This document shows positions 42,197 through 50,803 of a DNA stretch of 64,000 nt, in pieces. The notes below the pieces were generated by a model. The model had not been told where the DNA came from. It did not search any database and saw nothing but the letters and a program-made list of their open reading frames with translations. Positions within the stretch are counted from its first letter, which is position 1, and every line of letters starts with the position of its first letter. Position numbers and translations under genes: made by a program. This DNA comes from Faeciplasma sp900553675 (lineage in GTDB: Bacteria; Bacillota; Clostridia; Oscillospirales; Ruminococcaceae): assembly GCA_958428235.1 (NCBI GenBank), contig CAUAFG010000012.1, positions 16,009 through 80,008 on the forward strand, in the 5' to 3' direction.

Positions 42197-43258
42197 ATGT
42201 CAGAAAAGGTACTTATGAAGGGCAACGAGGCTATTGCCGAAGCTGCCATAAGAGCGGGCTGCCGCCACTATTTCGGCTACCCCATAACCCCTCAGACCGA
42301 GGTTGCGGCATACATGGCAAAGCGTATGCCCAAAATCGGCGGAACATTTTTGCAGGCAGAGTCTGAAATAGCCGCTATTAATATGGTTTACGGCGTTGCC
42401 GCGGCAGGTCTAAGGGCGATGACATCATCCTCCAGCCCCGGGGTTTCGCTGAAGCAGGAGGGCATAAGCTACTTAGCAGGCTCGGATCTGCCGGCACTGA
42501 TTGTAAACGTTCAGCGAGGCGGTCCCGGTCTGGGAGGAATCCAGCCCTCGCAGTCGGACTATTTCCAGGCAACCAAGGGCGGCGGACACGGCGACTATCA
42601 CCTGATAGTTTTAGCTCCCGCTTCTGTTCAGGAGATGGCAGACCTTACCGCAAAGGCTTTTGATTTGGCGGATAAATACAGAATGCCTGCTATGATTTTA
42701 GCGGACGGCACTATGGGTCAGATGATGGAGCCGGTGGAGCTTCCCGAAGAGACTAATTCATCCGTCGAAAAGCCTTGGGCGCTTACCGGAACCAAAAATC
42801 AGCGCGAGCATAATATAGTCAACTCGCTATACTTAGTCCCCGAAAAGCTTGAAAAAATCAACTTTGAAAGATACGAAAGATACAAGACCGTTGAGCAGAA
42901 CGAGGTAATGTACGAGTCCTATATGATGGATGACGCGGAGCACTGCATAGTAGCCTTTGGTATCGCGGCAAGAGTTGCTAAAAACGCCATCACCACGGCG
43001 CGTGAAAAGGGAATAAAGGTCGGAATGATCCGCCCGATAACCCTTTGGCCCTTCCCGCAGAAGGCTATTGCGGAAGCTGCTAAGCAGGTAAAAGCATTCA
43101 TATCGGTAGAGCTTTCTATGGGTCAGATGATAGAAGATATCAGGCTGAGCGAGAACTGCGCAAAGCCTTGTTATCTTTGCAACCGCGCGGGCGGAATGAT
43201 CCCCTCGCCGGAGGATATTATGGAAACTATAAATAAAGTAGTGGGAGGTAACAACTGA
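42197..43258 (+). CDS. vorB: 2-oxoacid (probably branched-chain):ferredoxin oxidoreductase, alpha subunit
   Basis: 353 residues, the length of VorB/KorA-type alpha subunits. MKGNEAIAEAAIRAGCRHYFGYPITPQTEV is the family's opening (pyrimidine-binding domain), with TSSSSPGVSLKQEG, VNVQRGGPGLGGIQPSQSDYFQ and GTMGQMMEPV. With the beta subunit it forms the TPP site for reversible oxidative decarboxylation of 2-oxoacids to acyl-CoA. Substrate class is inferred from the neighbouring ilvE and the Ile T-box; 2-oxoglutarate oxidoreductases look similar. Its TGA overlaps the beta start by one base. Confidence 0.88.
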   Translation: MSEKVLMKGNEAIAEAAIRAGCRHYFGYPITPQTEVAAYMAKRMPKIGGTFLQAESEIAAINMVYGVAAAGLRAMTSSSSPGVSLKQEGISYLAGSDLPALIVNVQRGGPGLGGIQPSQSDYFQATKGGGHGDYHLIVLAPASVQEMADLTAKAFDLADKYRMPAMILADGTMGQMMEPVELPEETNSSVEKPWALTGTKNQREHNIVNSLYLVPEKLEKINFERYERYKTVEQNEVMYESYMMDDAEHCIVAFGIAARVAKNAITTAREKGIKVGMIRPITLWPFPQKAIAEAAKQVKAFISVELSMGQMIEDIRLSENCAKPCYLCNRAGGMIPSPEDIMETINKVVGGNN

Positions 43259-44007
43259 TGGTAGTTTTTGATAAGCCCAAGGCGCTTACAGACGCGCCGC
43301 TGCACTATTGCCCGGGCTGTACACACGGCATTATTCACCGTCTTGTTGCCGAGGCTATAGACGAGCTTGGCATTTTAGGTGATACAATAGGCGTTGCACC
43401 GGTCGGATGCGCCGTTATGTCCTACGATTATTTCAGCTGCGATATGATAGAAGCCGCACACGGCAGAGCTCCTGCCGTCGCAACAGGCTTAAAGCGTGCA
43501 AGACCCGAGAATATCGTTTTTACATACCAAGGAGACGGCGACCTTGCCTCCATCGGTATGGCGGAAACGGTTCACGCGGCTACAAGAAACGAGAATATCA
43601 CGGTAATATTTGTAAACAACGCAATCTACGGCATGACAGGCGGTCAGATGGCTCCTACCTCTTTACCAGGTCAGGTAACACAGACATCGCCATATGGCAG
43701 AGACGTTAAGACTGTAGGCTTCCCGATAAAGATATGCGAGCTTCTTTCCTCGCTGGACGGTCCCGAGTTTATTCAGAGAGTGGCTGTAAACAATGTAAAG
43801 AATGTCTTGGCGGCAAAGAAAGCCATCAAGAAGGCGTTTGAAAACCAGATTCAGGGCAAGGGCTTTTCGCTGGTAGAGGTTATATCCTCCTGCCCGACCA
43901 ACTGGGGAATGACTCCTCAAAAGGCTCTTGAATGGATAGATACCAACATGATTCCTTACTACCCCTTGGGAGTATATAAAGACCGCTCTGCAAAGGAGGA
44001 CAAGTAA
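43258..44007 (+). CDS. 2-oxoacid:ferredoxin oxidoreductase, beta subunit (TPP-binding)
   Basis: 249 residues. HYCPGCTHGIIHRL carries the Cys pair for the iron-sulfur cluster, and the TPP motif is GDGDLASIGMAETVHAATRNENITVIFVNNAIYGMTGGQ (GDG...NN). Starts in a TGATG overlap with the alpha gene. Catalyses decarboxylation of the 2-oxoacid or, with reduced ferredoxin, carboxylation of the acyl-CoA. Confidence 0.92.
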   Translation: MVVFDKPKALTDAPLHYCPGCTHGIIHRLVAEAIDELGILGDTIGVAPVGCAVMSYDYFSCDMIEAAHGRAPAVATGLKRARPENIVFTYQGDGDLASIGMAETVHAATRNENITVIFVNNAIYGMTGGQMAPTSLPGQVTQTSPYGRDVKTVGFPIKICELLSSLDGPEFIQRVAVNNVKNVLAAKKAIKKAFENQIQGKGFSLVEVISSCPTNWGMTPQKALEWIDTNMIPYYPLGVYKDRSAKEDK

Positions 44008-44008
44008 T

Positions 44009-44545
44009 ATGTACACACAAATCCTTATAGCAGGCTTCGGCGGTCAGGGAATACTGTTCGCCGGCAAATGCTTGGCGTATCAGGGACTTATGGAGGGCAA
44101 GGAGATAAGCTGGCTTCCATCATACGGTCCTGAAATGCGCGGCGGCACGGCTAACTGCTCTGTAATCGTGGCAGATACTCCGGTAGGCTCGCCGATAGTC
44201 TCCAATCCCGATATACTTGCCGTGATGAATCTTCCATCGCTGGATAAGTACGAAAACGCGGCAGTACCTGGCGCAAAAATCTTTGTCGATTCCACGCTGA
44301 TTGAAAGAAAGCTTGCACGAACCGATGTCACCGCTTACTACATTCCGGCGACCGGAATGGCAAGAGAAGCGGGAATCCCCACCCTTGCCAACATGATTTT
44401 AATAGGCAAGCTTATAAAGGAGACAGGAGTCGTAAGCTTTTCGGACATCCGAAAAGGTCTTGAAAAGGTTGTCTCTGCGCGTCATGCAGACCTGTTGGAG
44501 CTTAATTTAAAGGCTTTGGAAGCCGGATATAATTACGAAGGGTAA
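44009..44545 (+). CDS. 2-oxoacid:ferredoxin oxidoreductase, gamma subunit
   Basis: 178 residues with the family's opening ILIAGFGGQGILFAGKCLAYQG and SWLPSYGPEMRGGTANCSVIV. This subunit closes the CoA-binding side of the enzyme. It begins one base after the beta stop. The BCAT gene follows after 41 bases, which ties this enzyme to branched-chain keto acids. Confidence 0.92.
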   Translation: MYTQILIAGFGGQGILFAGKCLAYQGLMEGKEISWLPSYGPEMRGGTANCSVIVADTPVGSPIVSNPDILAVMNLPSLDKYENAAVPGAKIFVDSTLIERKLARTDVTAYYIPATGMAREAGIPTLANMILIGKLIKETGVVSFSDIRKGLEKVVSARHADLLELNLKALEAGYNYEG

Positions 44546-44586
44546 TAATAATTTTATACAGAATTTAAAACAGGAGTTGATATTTT

Positions 44587-45654
44587 ATGCTTAACATTCG
44601 CATTGAAAAGACTACTTCACCCAAGGCAAAGCCTGCAAAGGGCGCAAAGCTCGGCTTTGGTCACATCTTCACCGACCACATGTTTGTAATGAACTACGAC
44701 GAGGGTCAGGGCTGGCACGACGCAAGGGTTGTACCTTTCGGCAACATAACCCTTTCTCCTGCCGCAATGGTATTCCACTACGGTCAGACCATGTTTGAGG
44801 GCTTAAAGGCATATAAGGGTGCAAACGGCGAGGTATACCTCTTCCGCCCCGACATGAACGCTAAAAGAGCCAACAATTCCAACGACCGTTTGTGCATACC
44901 CAGAATTCCGGAGGATGACTTTGTTCAGGCGATAAAGGCTGTTGTAGACGTTGACAGAGACTGGATTCCCGAAGAGCCAGGCACATCGCTTTACATCAGA
45001 CCGTTCATCATCTCCACCGACGATCATCTGGGCGTTGCTCCCTCCAAGAGCTATCTGTTCATGGTAATTCTTTCTCCCTCCGGTGCATATTACGAAAGCG
45101 GACTTGCCCCCGTCGGCATATGGATAGAGGACGAGTATGTAAGAGCGGTAAGAGGTGGTATAGGATATGCCAAGACCGGCGGCAACTACGCCGCGTCCTT
45201 AAAGGCCCAGGTAAAGGCTCATGACGACGGCTATTCTCAGGTTTTGTGGCTGGACGGCGTTGAAAGAAAGTATATCGAAGAAGTCGGCGCAATGAACATC
45301 GTCTTCAAAATCAACGGCAAAATAGTAACTCCTATGCTCAACGGCTCTATCCTGCCCGGAATCACAAGAAACTCTGTTTTAGAGCTTTGCCGCAGCTGGG
45401 GCTATGAGGTTGAGGAAAGAAAGATTTCGGTTGACGAGCTTATCGAAGCTGCCCATTCGGGAGCGCTCGAAGAAGTCTGGGGAACAGGCACCGCGGCGGT
45501 TGTATCTCCCGTAGGAAAGCTCAGATATAAGGAAGAGGTATTCGTAATCGGCGACGGCGGAATCGGCGAGCTTACACAAAAGCTTTACGACGAGCTTACA
45601 GGCATCCAGTGGGGCACAAGACCTGATACAAGAGGATGGAGACAGACCGTCTGA
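44587..45654 (+). CDS. ilvE: Branched-chain amino acid aminotransferase
   Basis: 355 residues, fold type IV PLP enzyme, of the longer BCAT class. Marks: GHIFTDHMFVMNY, FHYGQTMFEGLKAYKG, RFLRP-like YLFRPDMNAKRANNS, YIRPFIIST, the Schiff-base Lys in GYAKTGGNYAASL, EEVGAMNIVFKI and EVWGTGTAAVVSPVG. It interconverts isoleucine, leucine and valine with their 2-oxoacids. Its place right after the oxidoreductase fits the last step of amino acid formation from CoA esters, or the first step of fermentation in reverse. Confidence 0.94.
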   Translation: MLNIRIEKTTSPKAKPAKGAKLGFGHIFTDHMFVMNYDEGQGWHDARVVPFGNITLSPAAMVFHYGQTMFEGLKAYKGANGEVYLFRPDMNAKRANNSNDRLCIPRIPEDDFVQAIKAVVDVDRDWIPEEPGTSLYIRPFIISTDDHLGVAPSKSYLFMVILSPSGAYYESGLAPVGIWIEDEYVRAVRGGIGYAKTGGNYAASLKAQVKAHDDGYSQVLWLDGVERKYIEEVGAMNIVFKINGKIVTPMLNGSILPGITRNSVLELCRSWGYEVEERKISVDELIEAAHSGALEEVWGTGTAAVVSPVGKLRYKEEVFVIGDGGIGELTQKLYDELTGIQWGTRPDTRGWRQTV

Positions 45655-45684
45655 TCGGTATTCAGCGAAAGGATGGAAGAATAT

Positions 45685-46962
45685 ATGAGAAAAATAGAAA
45701 CCACCTGCGTTCAGGGCGGATACACCCCCGCAAACGGCGAACCCAGGCAGATACCGATAATTCAGTCCACCACCTTTAAATACGCCACCAGCGAGGATAT
45801 GGGCAAGCTTTTCGACCTTGAAGCCGAGGGCTACTTCTATTCGCGTCTGCAAAACCCGACCTGCGACACGGTTGCCCGCAAAATCTGCGAGCTTGAAGGC
45901 GGAACCGCCGCAATGCTGACATCATCGGGTCAGGCGGCAAACTTCTTTGCGGTGTTTAATATTGCCACCTGCGGCGACCATGTTGTTGCGGAATCCTCCA
46001 TCTACGGTGGAACCTTCAACCTGTTCGCTGTAACAATGAAGAAGATGGGAATAGACTTCACCTTTGTCGCTCCGGACTGCACCGAGGAGGAGCTTGAAGC
46101 AGCATTCAAGCCCAACACAAAGGCTGTTTTCGGCGAGACGATTGCAAATCCCGCTTTAAGAGTTCTGGATATTGAAAAGTTCGCGCGCGCCGCGCACAAG
46201 CACGGTGTTCCGCTTATTGTGGACAACACCTTTGCAACCCCGATAAACTGCCGCCCGTTTGAGTGGGGAGCGGACATTGTAACCCATTCCACCACCAAGT
46301 ATATGGACGGTCACGGCTCTGCCGTCGGCGGATGCATAGTCGATTCGGGCAAGTTTGACTGGATGGCTCACGCCGACAAGTTCCCGGGACTCACCACTCC
46401 CGATGAGAGCTATCACGGCATAACCTACGCTGAGAGATTCGGTCTGGCTGGGGCATACATCACCAAGGCTACAGCACAGCTTATGAGGGACTTCGGCTCG
46501 ACACCCGCCCCTCAGAGCGCATTCCTGCTGAATTTAGGTCTTGAAAGCCTTCATGTAAGAATGGAGCGGCACTGCCAGAACGCTTTGACGGTTGCAAAGT
46601 ATCTTGAATCCGACCCGCGGATCAGCTGGGTATTCTACCCCGATTTAGAGAGCAACGTCGACAACACTTTAGCCAAGAAGTACCTTCCCAACGGCTCCTG
46701 CGGAGTTGTAAGCTTTGGAGTAAAGGGTGGAAGAAAGGCTGCCGAGAGCTTTATGAAGGCTCTTAAGCTCTGCGCGATAGAAACTCACGTTGCGGACGCC
46801 AGAACCTGCTGTCTGCACCCCGCAAGCGCAACTCACCGTCAGATGAACGACGCCGAGCTTGAAGCGGCGGGAGTATCGCCCGATCTCGTGCGGCTGTCCT
46901 GCGGAATTGAGAACGCTCAGGATTTGATTGACGATATCAAGCAGGCGCTGGACACGCTGTAA
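45685..46962 (+). CDS. metY: O-acetylhomoserine sulfhydrylase (aminocarboxypropyltransferase)
   Basis: About 425 residues, Cys/Met-metabolism PLP family of the longer MetY type. FKYATSEDMGKLFDLEAEGYFYSRLQNPT, MLTSSGQAANFFAV, DNTFATPINCRPFEWGADIV and the Schiff-base Lys in HSTTKYMDGHG are intact. It makes homocysteine (or methionine) from O-acetylhomoserine and sulfide (or methanethiol). ATG 45685 follows AAAGGATGG; an ATG at 45673 overlaps that site. MetA 470 bases downstream makes its substrate. Confidence 0.93.
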   Translation: MRKIETTCVQGGYTPANGEPRQIPIIQSTTFKYATSEDMGKLFDLEAEGYFYSRLQNPTCDTVARKICELEGGTAAMLTSSGQAANFFAVFNIATCGDHVVAESSIYGGTFNLFAVTMKKMGIDFTFVAPDCTEEELEAAFKPNTKAVFGETIANPALRVLDIEKFARAAHKHGVPLIVDNTFATPINCRPFEWGADIVTHSTTKYMDGHGSAVGGCIVDSGKFDWMAHADKFPGLTTPDESYHGITYAERFGLAGAYITKATAQLMRDFGSTPAPQSAFLLNLGLESLHVRMERHCQNALTVAKYLESDPRISWVFYPDLESNVDNTLAKKYLPNGSCGVVSFGVKGGRKAAESFMKALKLCAIETHVADARTCCLHPASATHRQMNDAELEAAGVSPDLVRLSCGIENAQDLIDDIKQALDTL

Positions 46963-46982
46963 AATTGTATTATAAAGTTATG

Positions 46983-47011
46983 ACCGCCTGCGGTTTTGTT
47001 CCGTGGGCGGT
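46983..47011 (+). terminator. Likely terminator after metY
   Basis: ACCGCC (46983-46988) pairs with GGGCGGT (47005-47011), with inner CGG/CCG pairing and a T-rich end. Confidence 0.5.
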
Positions 47012-47043
47012 TGATTTGTTGATATAGTAGTTTGTTGTGATAT

Positions 47044-47292
47044 TTATGTGTGGTTTGAGCTATTACTTTGTGCAGTCATGGACGCACTGGCGTGCGCCCA
47101 TCGGGAGACTCCCGACGAGGGAATCGTTAGGCTTCGCCTACCGTCTCCCACGGCAAAACAGTCCACCGGACTGTTTTGCCTCCCATCCTGCGTTTCGCTA
47201 ACGCAAGAGATTTCGCGCTCTGCGGAGCGCGACTCAGGGCGCTGCCCCGAGACCCCGCAGCCTTGAAAGGCTGGCGAACTTTTTAGTTTTTG
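47044..47292 (+). repeat. Dispersed composite hairpin-rich repeat, copy 3
   Basis: Fills most of the gap between metY and metA. It repeats, in the same order as copy 1, ATTACTTTGTGCAG, ATGGACGC, ATCGGGAGACTCCCGACG, CCCACGGCAAAACAGTCC with its inverted partner, the stretch GCGCTGCC, and GCCTTGAAAGGCTGG-CGAACTTTTTAG. It lacks the GGCGGCATATC block present in copies 1 and 2, so members are modular. Confidence 0.7.
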
Positions 47293-47366
47293 GTGTTGCG
47301 GCAAAGCTTGATGTTCTGACCTTTCACCAACCCCAAAAACCAATCGCTAACAAGCTGTATTTGCTC

Positions 47367-47395
47367 TTGATATATCCGCCCGAATGTGCTATAAT
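47367..47395 (+). promoter_or_regulatory. Promoter of metA
   Basis: TTGATA (47367-47372), 17-base spacer with TGC, TATAAT (47390-47395). No SAM riboswitch is visible between it and the gene. Confidence 0.75.
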
Positions 47396-47433
47396 TATCA
47401 GCAAAACAAAAATAATAAAGAAAGGGTGTTAAT

Positions 47434-48351
47434 ATGCCCATAAAAATTCCCAACTCCCTGCCGGCGGCGAAGACTCTGACAGATGAAAACATCTTCATAA
47501 TGACCGAAACCAGAGCTATGACTCAGGACATTCGCCCGCTTAGAATACTGATTTTAAACCTTATGCCCACCAAGGTGGAAACCGAAACCCAGCTTATAAG
47601 GCTTATCGGCAACACTCCGCTTCAGGTGGAGGTGGAGCTTATACATACCGCCAGCCACGAATCTAAGAATACCTCGGCGGAGCATCTTCTGTCCTTTTAC
47701 AAGACCTTTTCCGAGGTGAAGAACCAGCGCTTTGACGGCATGATTATCACCGGCGCGCCGGTTGAGCATCTCGAATTTGAAGATGTGGAATACTGGCAGG
47801 AGCTCTGCGAGATATTTGAGTGGACTAAAACCCACGTTCACTCCACCTTCCACATCTGCTGGGGAGCTCAGGCGGGGCTTTATTATCACTTCGGGATAAA
47901 AAAGAAGCTTCTGCCCGAAAAGCTGTTCGGAGTGTTTGAGCACACCGTGGACTACAAAAACCCCATCCTTTTCAGAGGCTTTGATGATGTTTTCTACGCC
48001 CCTCATTCCAGAAATTCGACCGTGGATATCAAGGACGTTGAAGCCATACCCGAGCTTAAAATTCTTGCAACAAGCCCTGTAGCGGGGGTTTACGCCTGCA
48101 TGACAAGCGGCGGCAAGCAGATTTTTATAACCGGTCACTCGGAATACGACCCCGGAACGCTGGCAAAGGAGTATTTCAGGGACAAAGGCAAGGGTCTTGA
48201 CATAAAGGTTCCTGCAAACTACTTCCCGGACGATGACGAAACCAAGCCGCCGATAGTGAGATGGCGCGCCCACGCCAACCTGCTCTATTCCAACTGGCTC
48301 AACTACTTTGTTTATCAGACTACTCCTTATGATGTGGAGAGTATAAAATAA
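47434..48351 (+). CDS. metA: Homoserine O-acetyltransferase (MetA family)
   Basis: 305 residues, usual MetA length. Catalytic Cys142 lies in HICWGAQAGLYY, the catalytic His in FITGHSEYD. Residue 111 (GAPVE, the last Glu) is Glu, which in this family marks acetyl-CoA rather than succinyl-CoA use. It therefore makes O-acetylhomoserine, the substrate of the MetY enzyme encoded just upstream. AGAAAGGG precedes the ATG. Confidence 0.93.
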   Translation: MPIKIPNSLPAAKTLTDENIFIMTETRAMTQDIRPLRILILNLMPTKVETETQLIRLIGNTPLQVEVELIHTASHESKNTSAEHLLSFYKTFSEVKNQRFDGMIITGAPVEHLEFEDVEYWQELCEIFEWTKTHVHSTFHICWGAQAGLYYHFGIKKKLLPEKLFGVFEHTVDYKNPILFRGFDDVFYAPHSRNSTVDIKDVEAIPELKILATSPVAGVYACMTSGGKQIFITGHSEYDPGTLAKEYFRDKGKGLDIKVPANYFPDDDETKPPIVRWRAHANLLYSNWLNYFVYQTTPYDVESIK

Positions 48352-48467
48352 TTATTATTGATGTATTGTAAGGCTAAACGAGCGTTGCTGTTTCCGGATT
48401 ATCCGGATTGTGCGCATTATCGCCTAAAAATCGAAAAAAGTTTTAGTATTTTGCGACAAAAGTCGCT

Positions 48468-48560
48468 TTGACAAATTGATGTTTTCGTGCTAAAATAATT
48501 GAGTCGAACAGCCAAGCGGCGTAGAATCACGACAGGGTTCTACGCCGCTTTTTCTGTTCT
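48468..48560 (+). promoter_or_regulatory. Promoter followed at once by a terminator (attenuator or tiny RNA)
   Basis: TTGACA (48468-48473), 17-base spacer with TGC, TAAAAT (48491-48496). Some 18 bases beyond the -10 begins AAGCGGCGTAGAA (48514-48526), which pairs perfectly with 48538-48550 and runs into TTTCTGTTCT. A transcript starting near 48503 would stop after about 50 bases. The MATE gene starts 80 bases further on. Confidence 0.6.
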
Positions 48561-48630
48561 TCGCAGTTTTCAGGTAGCTTTTCTCGGATAAAGACTCCTT
48601 TTATCATTATATTATTTCAGGAGGATTTAT

Positions 48631-50037
48631 ATGGAAACAGAAAATCAAAGCAGCTATCTTGGAAAAGAAAAGCTTTCAAAGCTATTAGGCAGGTTTGCAA
48701 TCCCATGCATATTATCGCTGATAATATCCTGCCTATATAACATTGTGGACCAGATATTTGTCGGCAATATGATAGGTACCGCGGGAAACGCAGCTACCGG
48801 AATCATCTTTCCGATAACTGTTATCGGATGGGGAGTTTCACTGTTCTTTGGTGATGGCGCGGCGGCATACCTTAGCATGGCATTGGGCAAAAAGGAAACG
48901 CAGAAAATCCATACCGGCGTTGCAAATGCCGTGCTTATGGCTTTTCTTTCGGGAGTTGTCATTATTGCAATTGCCTACGCCGGCGGGGAGAATCTTTTAA
49001 AACTGCTCGGTGCCAAAGATGCTGAAACGCTTTCACTTGCTTCGGATTACGGCGTTATAATTTACGCGATGATGCCATTTGCACTGGCTCAGAACTGTCT
49101 TGCCTCCATTATCCGTGCAGACGGAAGCCCCAAGCTGGCAATGGGAGCTATGTTTACCGGAGCGATTATTAACATTATCGGCGACCCGATTTTCATTTCC
49201 TTTATGGGTATAAGCGGAGCGGCTGTCGCTACTATTTTGGGACAGTTTGTAAGCTTTTTGATATGTGCGAGCTATCTGTCCCGCGCGAAAAGCTTCAAAA
49301 TCGGCGCAAAAAGCTTTGCTCCGGACGGCAGACTTTTAAGACAGATTATGGCACTTGGAACTTCCAGCTTCTTAACGCAGCTTTCTATCGTTGTTATTAC
49401 TGTAATAAACAACATTCTGCTTGTCGAGTACGGCGCGCTTTCGCCTTACGGTCGGGTTATTCCGCTTTCGGCGTTCGTTGTTATTATGAAGCTTTTCCAG
49501 ATAATTCTTAATATTGCCATAGGCATAGCCGCCGGAGCACAGCCGATTGTCGGTTACAATTACGGGGCAAGGCTTTATTCAAGAGTAAGAGAGCTTTTAA
49601 AGCTGATTCTTATGTATACAGCCATAGTCTGCATTGTGGCAACTCTGCTCATTGAGCTGTTTCCGAAGGCGTTTATAATGATGTTTGGCTCTGACGGCGA
49701 GCTTTATCTTGAATTTGCAACGGCATGTCTGCGTATTTATTTGTCGCTGATACTGTTTACCTGCCTGCAAAAGGTCTGCGCGATATTCTTACAATCAATC
49801 GGCAAAGCACATCTGGCGGCTCCGCTGTCAATGCTTCGTGATGTTTTTCTGATAATCGCTTCGCTGATAGCTCCTTTGAAGTTCGGAGTTACCGGTATTT
49901 TCTGGGCAGCACCGATTGCTGATATATTAGCGTTTATTCCAACTGTATTTATCATGATAAGAGTATGGAAGTTGCTAAAGCAGAAAGATGTGCAGTTTGA
50001 ACGCACATCGCAAATTATCCCACCATCTTTTATATAG
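48631..50037 (+). CDS. MATE family multidrug efflux transporter
   Basis: 468 residues with twelve hydrophobic segments in two MatE halves. Typical features: FAIPCILSLIISCLYNIVDQIFVGNMIG (first helix), GDGAAAYLSMALGKK, AIIRADGSPKLAM and AGAQPIVGYNYGARLYSRV in the second half. It exports cationic drugs or metabolites using a Na+ or H+ gradient. CAGGAGGA precedes the ATG. The promoter-terminator arrangement just upstream may control it. Confidence 0.9.
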   Translation: METENQSSYLGKEKLSKLLGRFAIPCILSLIISCLYNIVDQIFVGNMIGTAGNAATGIIFPITVIGWGVSLFFGDGAAAYLSMALGKKETQKIHTGVANAVLMAFLSGVVIIAIAYAGGENLLKLLGAKDAETLSLASDYGVIIYAMMPFALAQNCLASIIRADGSPKLAMGAMFTGAIINIIGDPIFISFMGISGAAVATILGQFVSFLICASYLSRAKSFKIGAKSFAPDGRLLRQIMALGTSSFLTQLSIVVITVINNILLVEYGALSPYGRVIPLSAFVVIMKLFQIILNIAIGIAAGAQPIVGYNYGARLYSRVRELLKLILMYTAIVCIVATLLIELFPKAFIMMFGSDGELYLEFATACLRIYLSLILFTCLQKVCAIFLQSIGKAHLAAPLSMLRDVFLIIASLIAPLKFGVTGIFWAAPIADILAFIPTVFIMIRVWKLLKQKDVQFERTSQIIPPSFI

Positions 50038-50135
50038 CACAGTCAAAATGTATACTGCACAACTTGAATACTAAGCGAATATTCAGCCAATCCCGGGCAA
50101 TAATAACGGTATCTTAATGAAAAGGAGATATCGTT

Positions 50136-50600
50136 ATGAATTTAACCCAGAAAGAAACAGGACTTTTAAAGGACTTAAAGGATCAGGAGCAGCTATGCGT
50201 TGACAAGTACACCAAGTACTCAAACGACGCCTGCTCGCAGGAGCTTAAGGATCTGTTTTGCAGCATTGCAAAGGTGGAGCAGAACCACTATAACACCATC
50301 AGCGCAATGCTCAACGGCACCGTCCCCGCAGTACCCTCAGGTCCCTTAAAGAACGAGAACAACGGCTGGTGCAAAAAGATTCAGTATGCCGACCAGCAGT
50401 CTGCCGATATCGACAAGTTCCTTGCCAGCGATATGCTGTCGACCGAGAAGCATGTTTCCTCGCTCTATGATGTAAGCGTGTTCGAGTTCGGCGACCCCAA
50501 CGCAAGAAAGGTGCTAAACCACATTCAGGCAGAGGAACAGCAGCACGGCGAACAGCTTTACTCCTTCCTTTCCTGCAACGGCTTTTATCAGGGAAAATAA
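50136..50600 (+). CDS. CotF-like spore coat/ferritin-like protein
   Basis: 154 residues forming a four-helix bundle. LLKDLKDQEQLCVDKYTKYSNDA and IAKVEQNHYNTISAML in the first half and NHIQAEEQQHGEQLYSFL in the second give repeated E-x-x-H-type pairs like those of ferritin-like and CotF-type proteins. In spore formers such proteins sit in or under the coat; in others they appear as soluble proteins of unknown role. AAAGGAG precedes the ATG. Monocistronic, with its own terminator. Confidence 0.75.
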   Translation: MNLTQKETGLLKDLKDQEQLCVDKYTKYSNDACSQELKDLFCSIAKVEQNHYNTISAMLNGTVPAVPSGPLKNENNGWCKKIQYADQQSADIDKFLASDMLSTEKHVSSLYDVSVFEFGDPNARKVLNHIQAEEQQHGEQLYSFLSCNGFYQGK

Positions 50601-50631
50601 TCTTTGACTGACACTCCGAGATTATAAACTC

Positions 50632-50677
50632 AGCCTATTGTCGTTTTTATGACGGCAGTAGGCTGGTCTTTTTTTAA
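50632..50677 (+). terminator. Terminator after the CotF-like gene
   Basis: Stem 50632-50643 with 50653-50664 (two G-U pairs), then TCTTTTTTT. Confidence 0.75.
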
Positions 50678-50715
50678 GAATTTATGGCAAAGAGCTTTTA
50701 TTTTCTCAAAAAGAA

Positions 50716-50744
50716 TTGATATTGTCGAAATGTTATGATATAAT
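50716..50744 (+). promoter_or_regulatory. Promoter of the rnf operon
   Basis: TTGATA (50716-50721), 17-base spacer, TATAAT (50739-50744); rnfC starts 60 bases on. Confidence 0.75.
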
Positions 50745-50803
50745 AACTTCGTATTGACTATATATTATTGTTTATATATTAATAAGAAAGGGATGAGGCT
50801 TAA

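Noticed and set aside
45655..47433. SAM or S-box riboswitch ahead of metY or metA
   Set aside because: The metY gap is only 30 bases and the metA leader of about 35 bases is too short for one; no matching core was seen.
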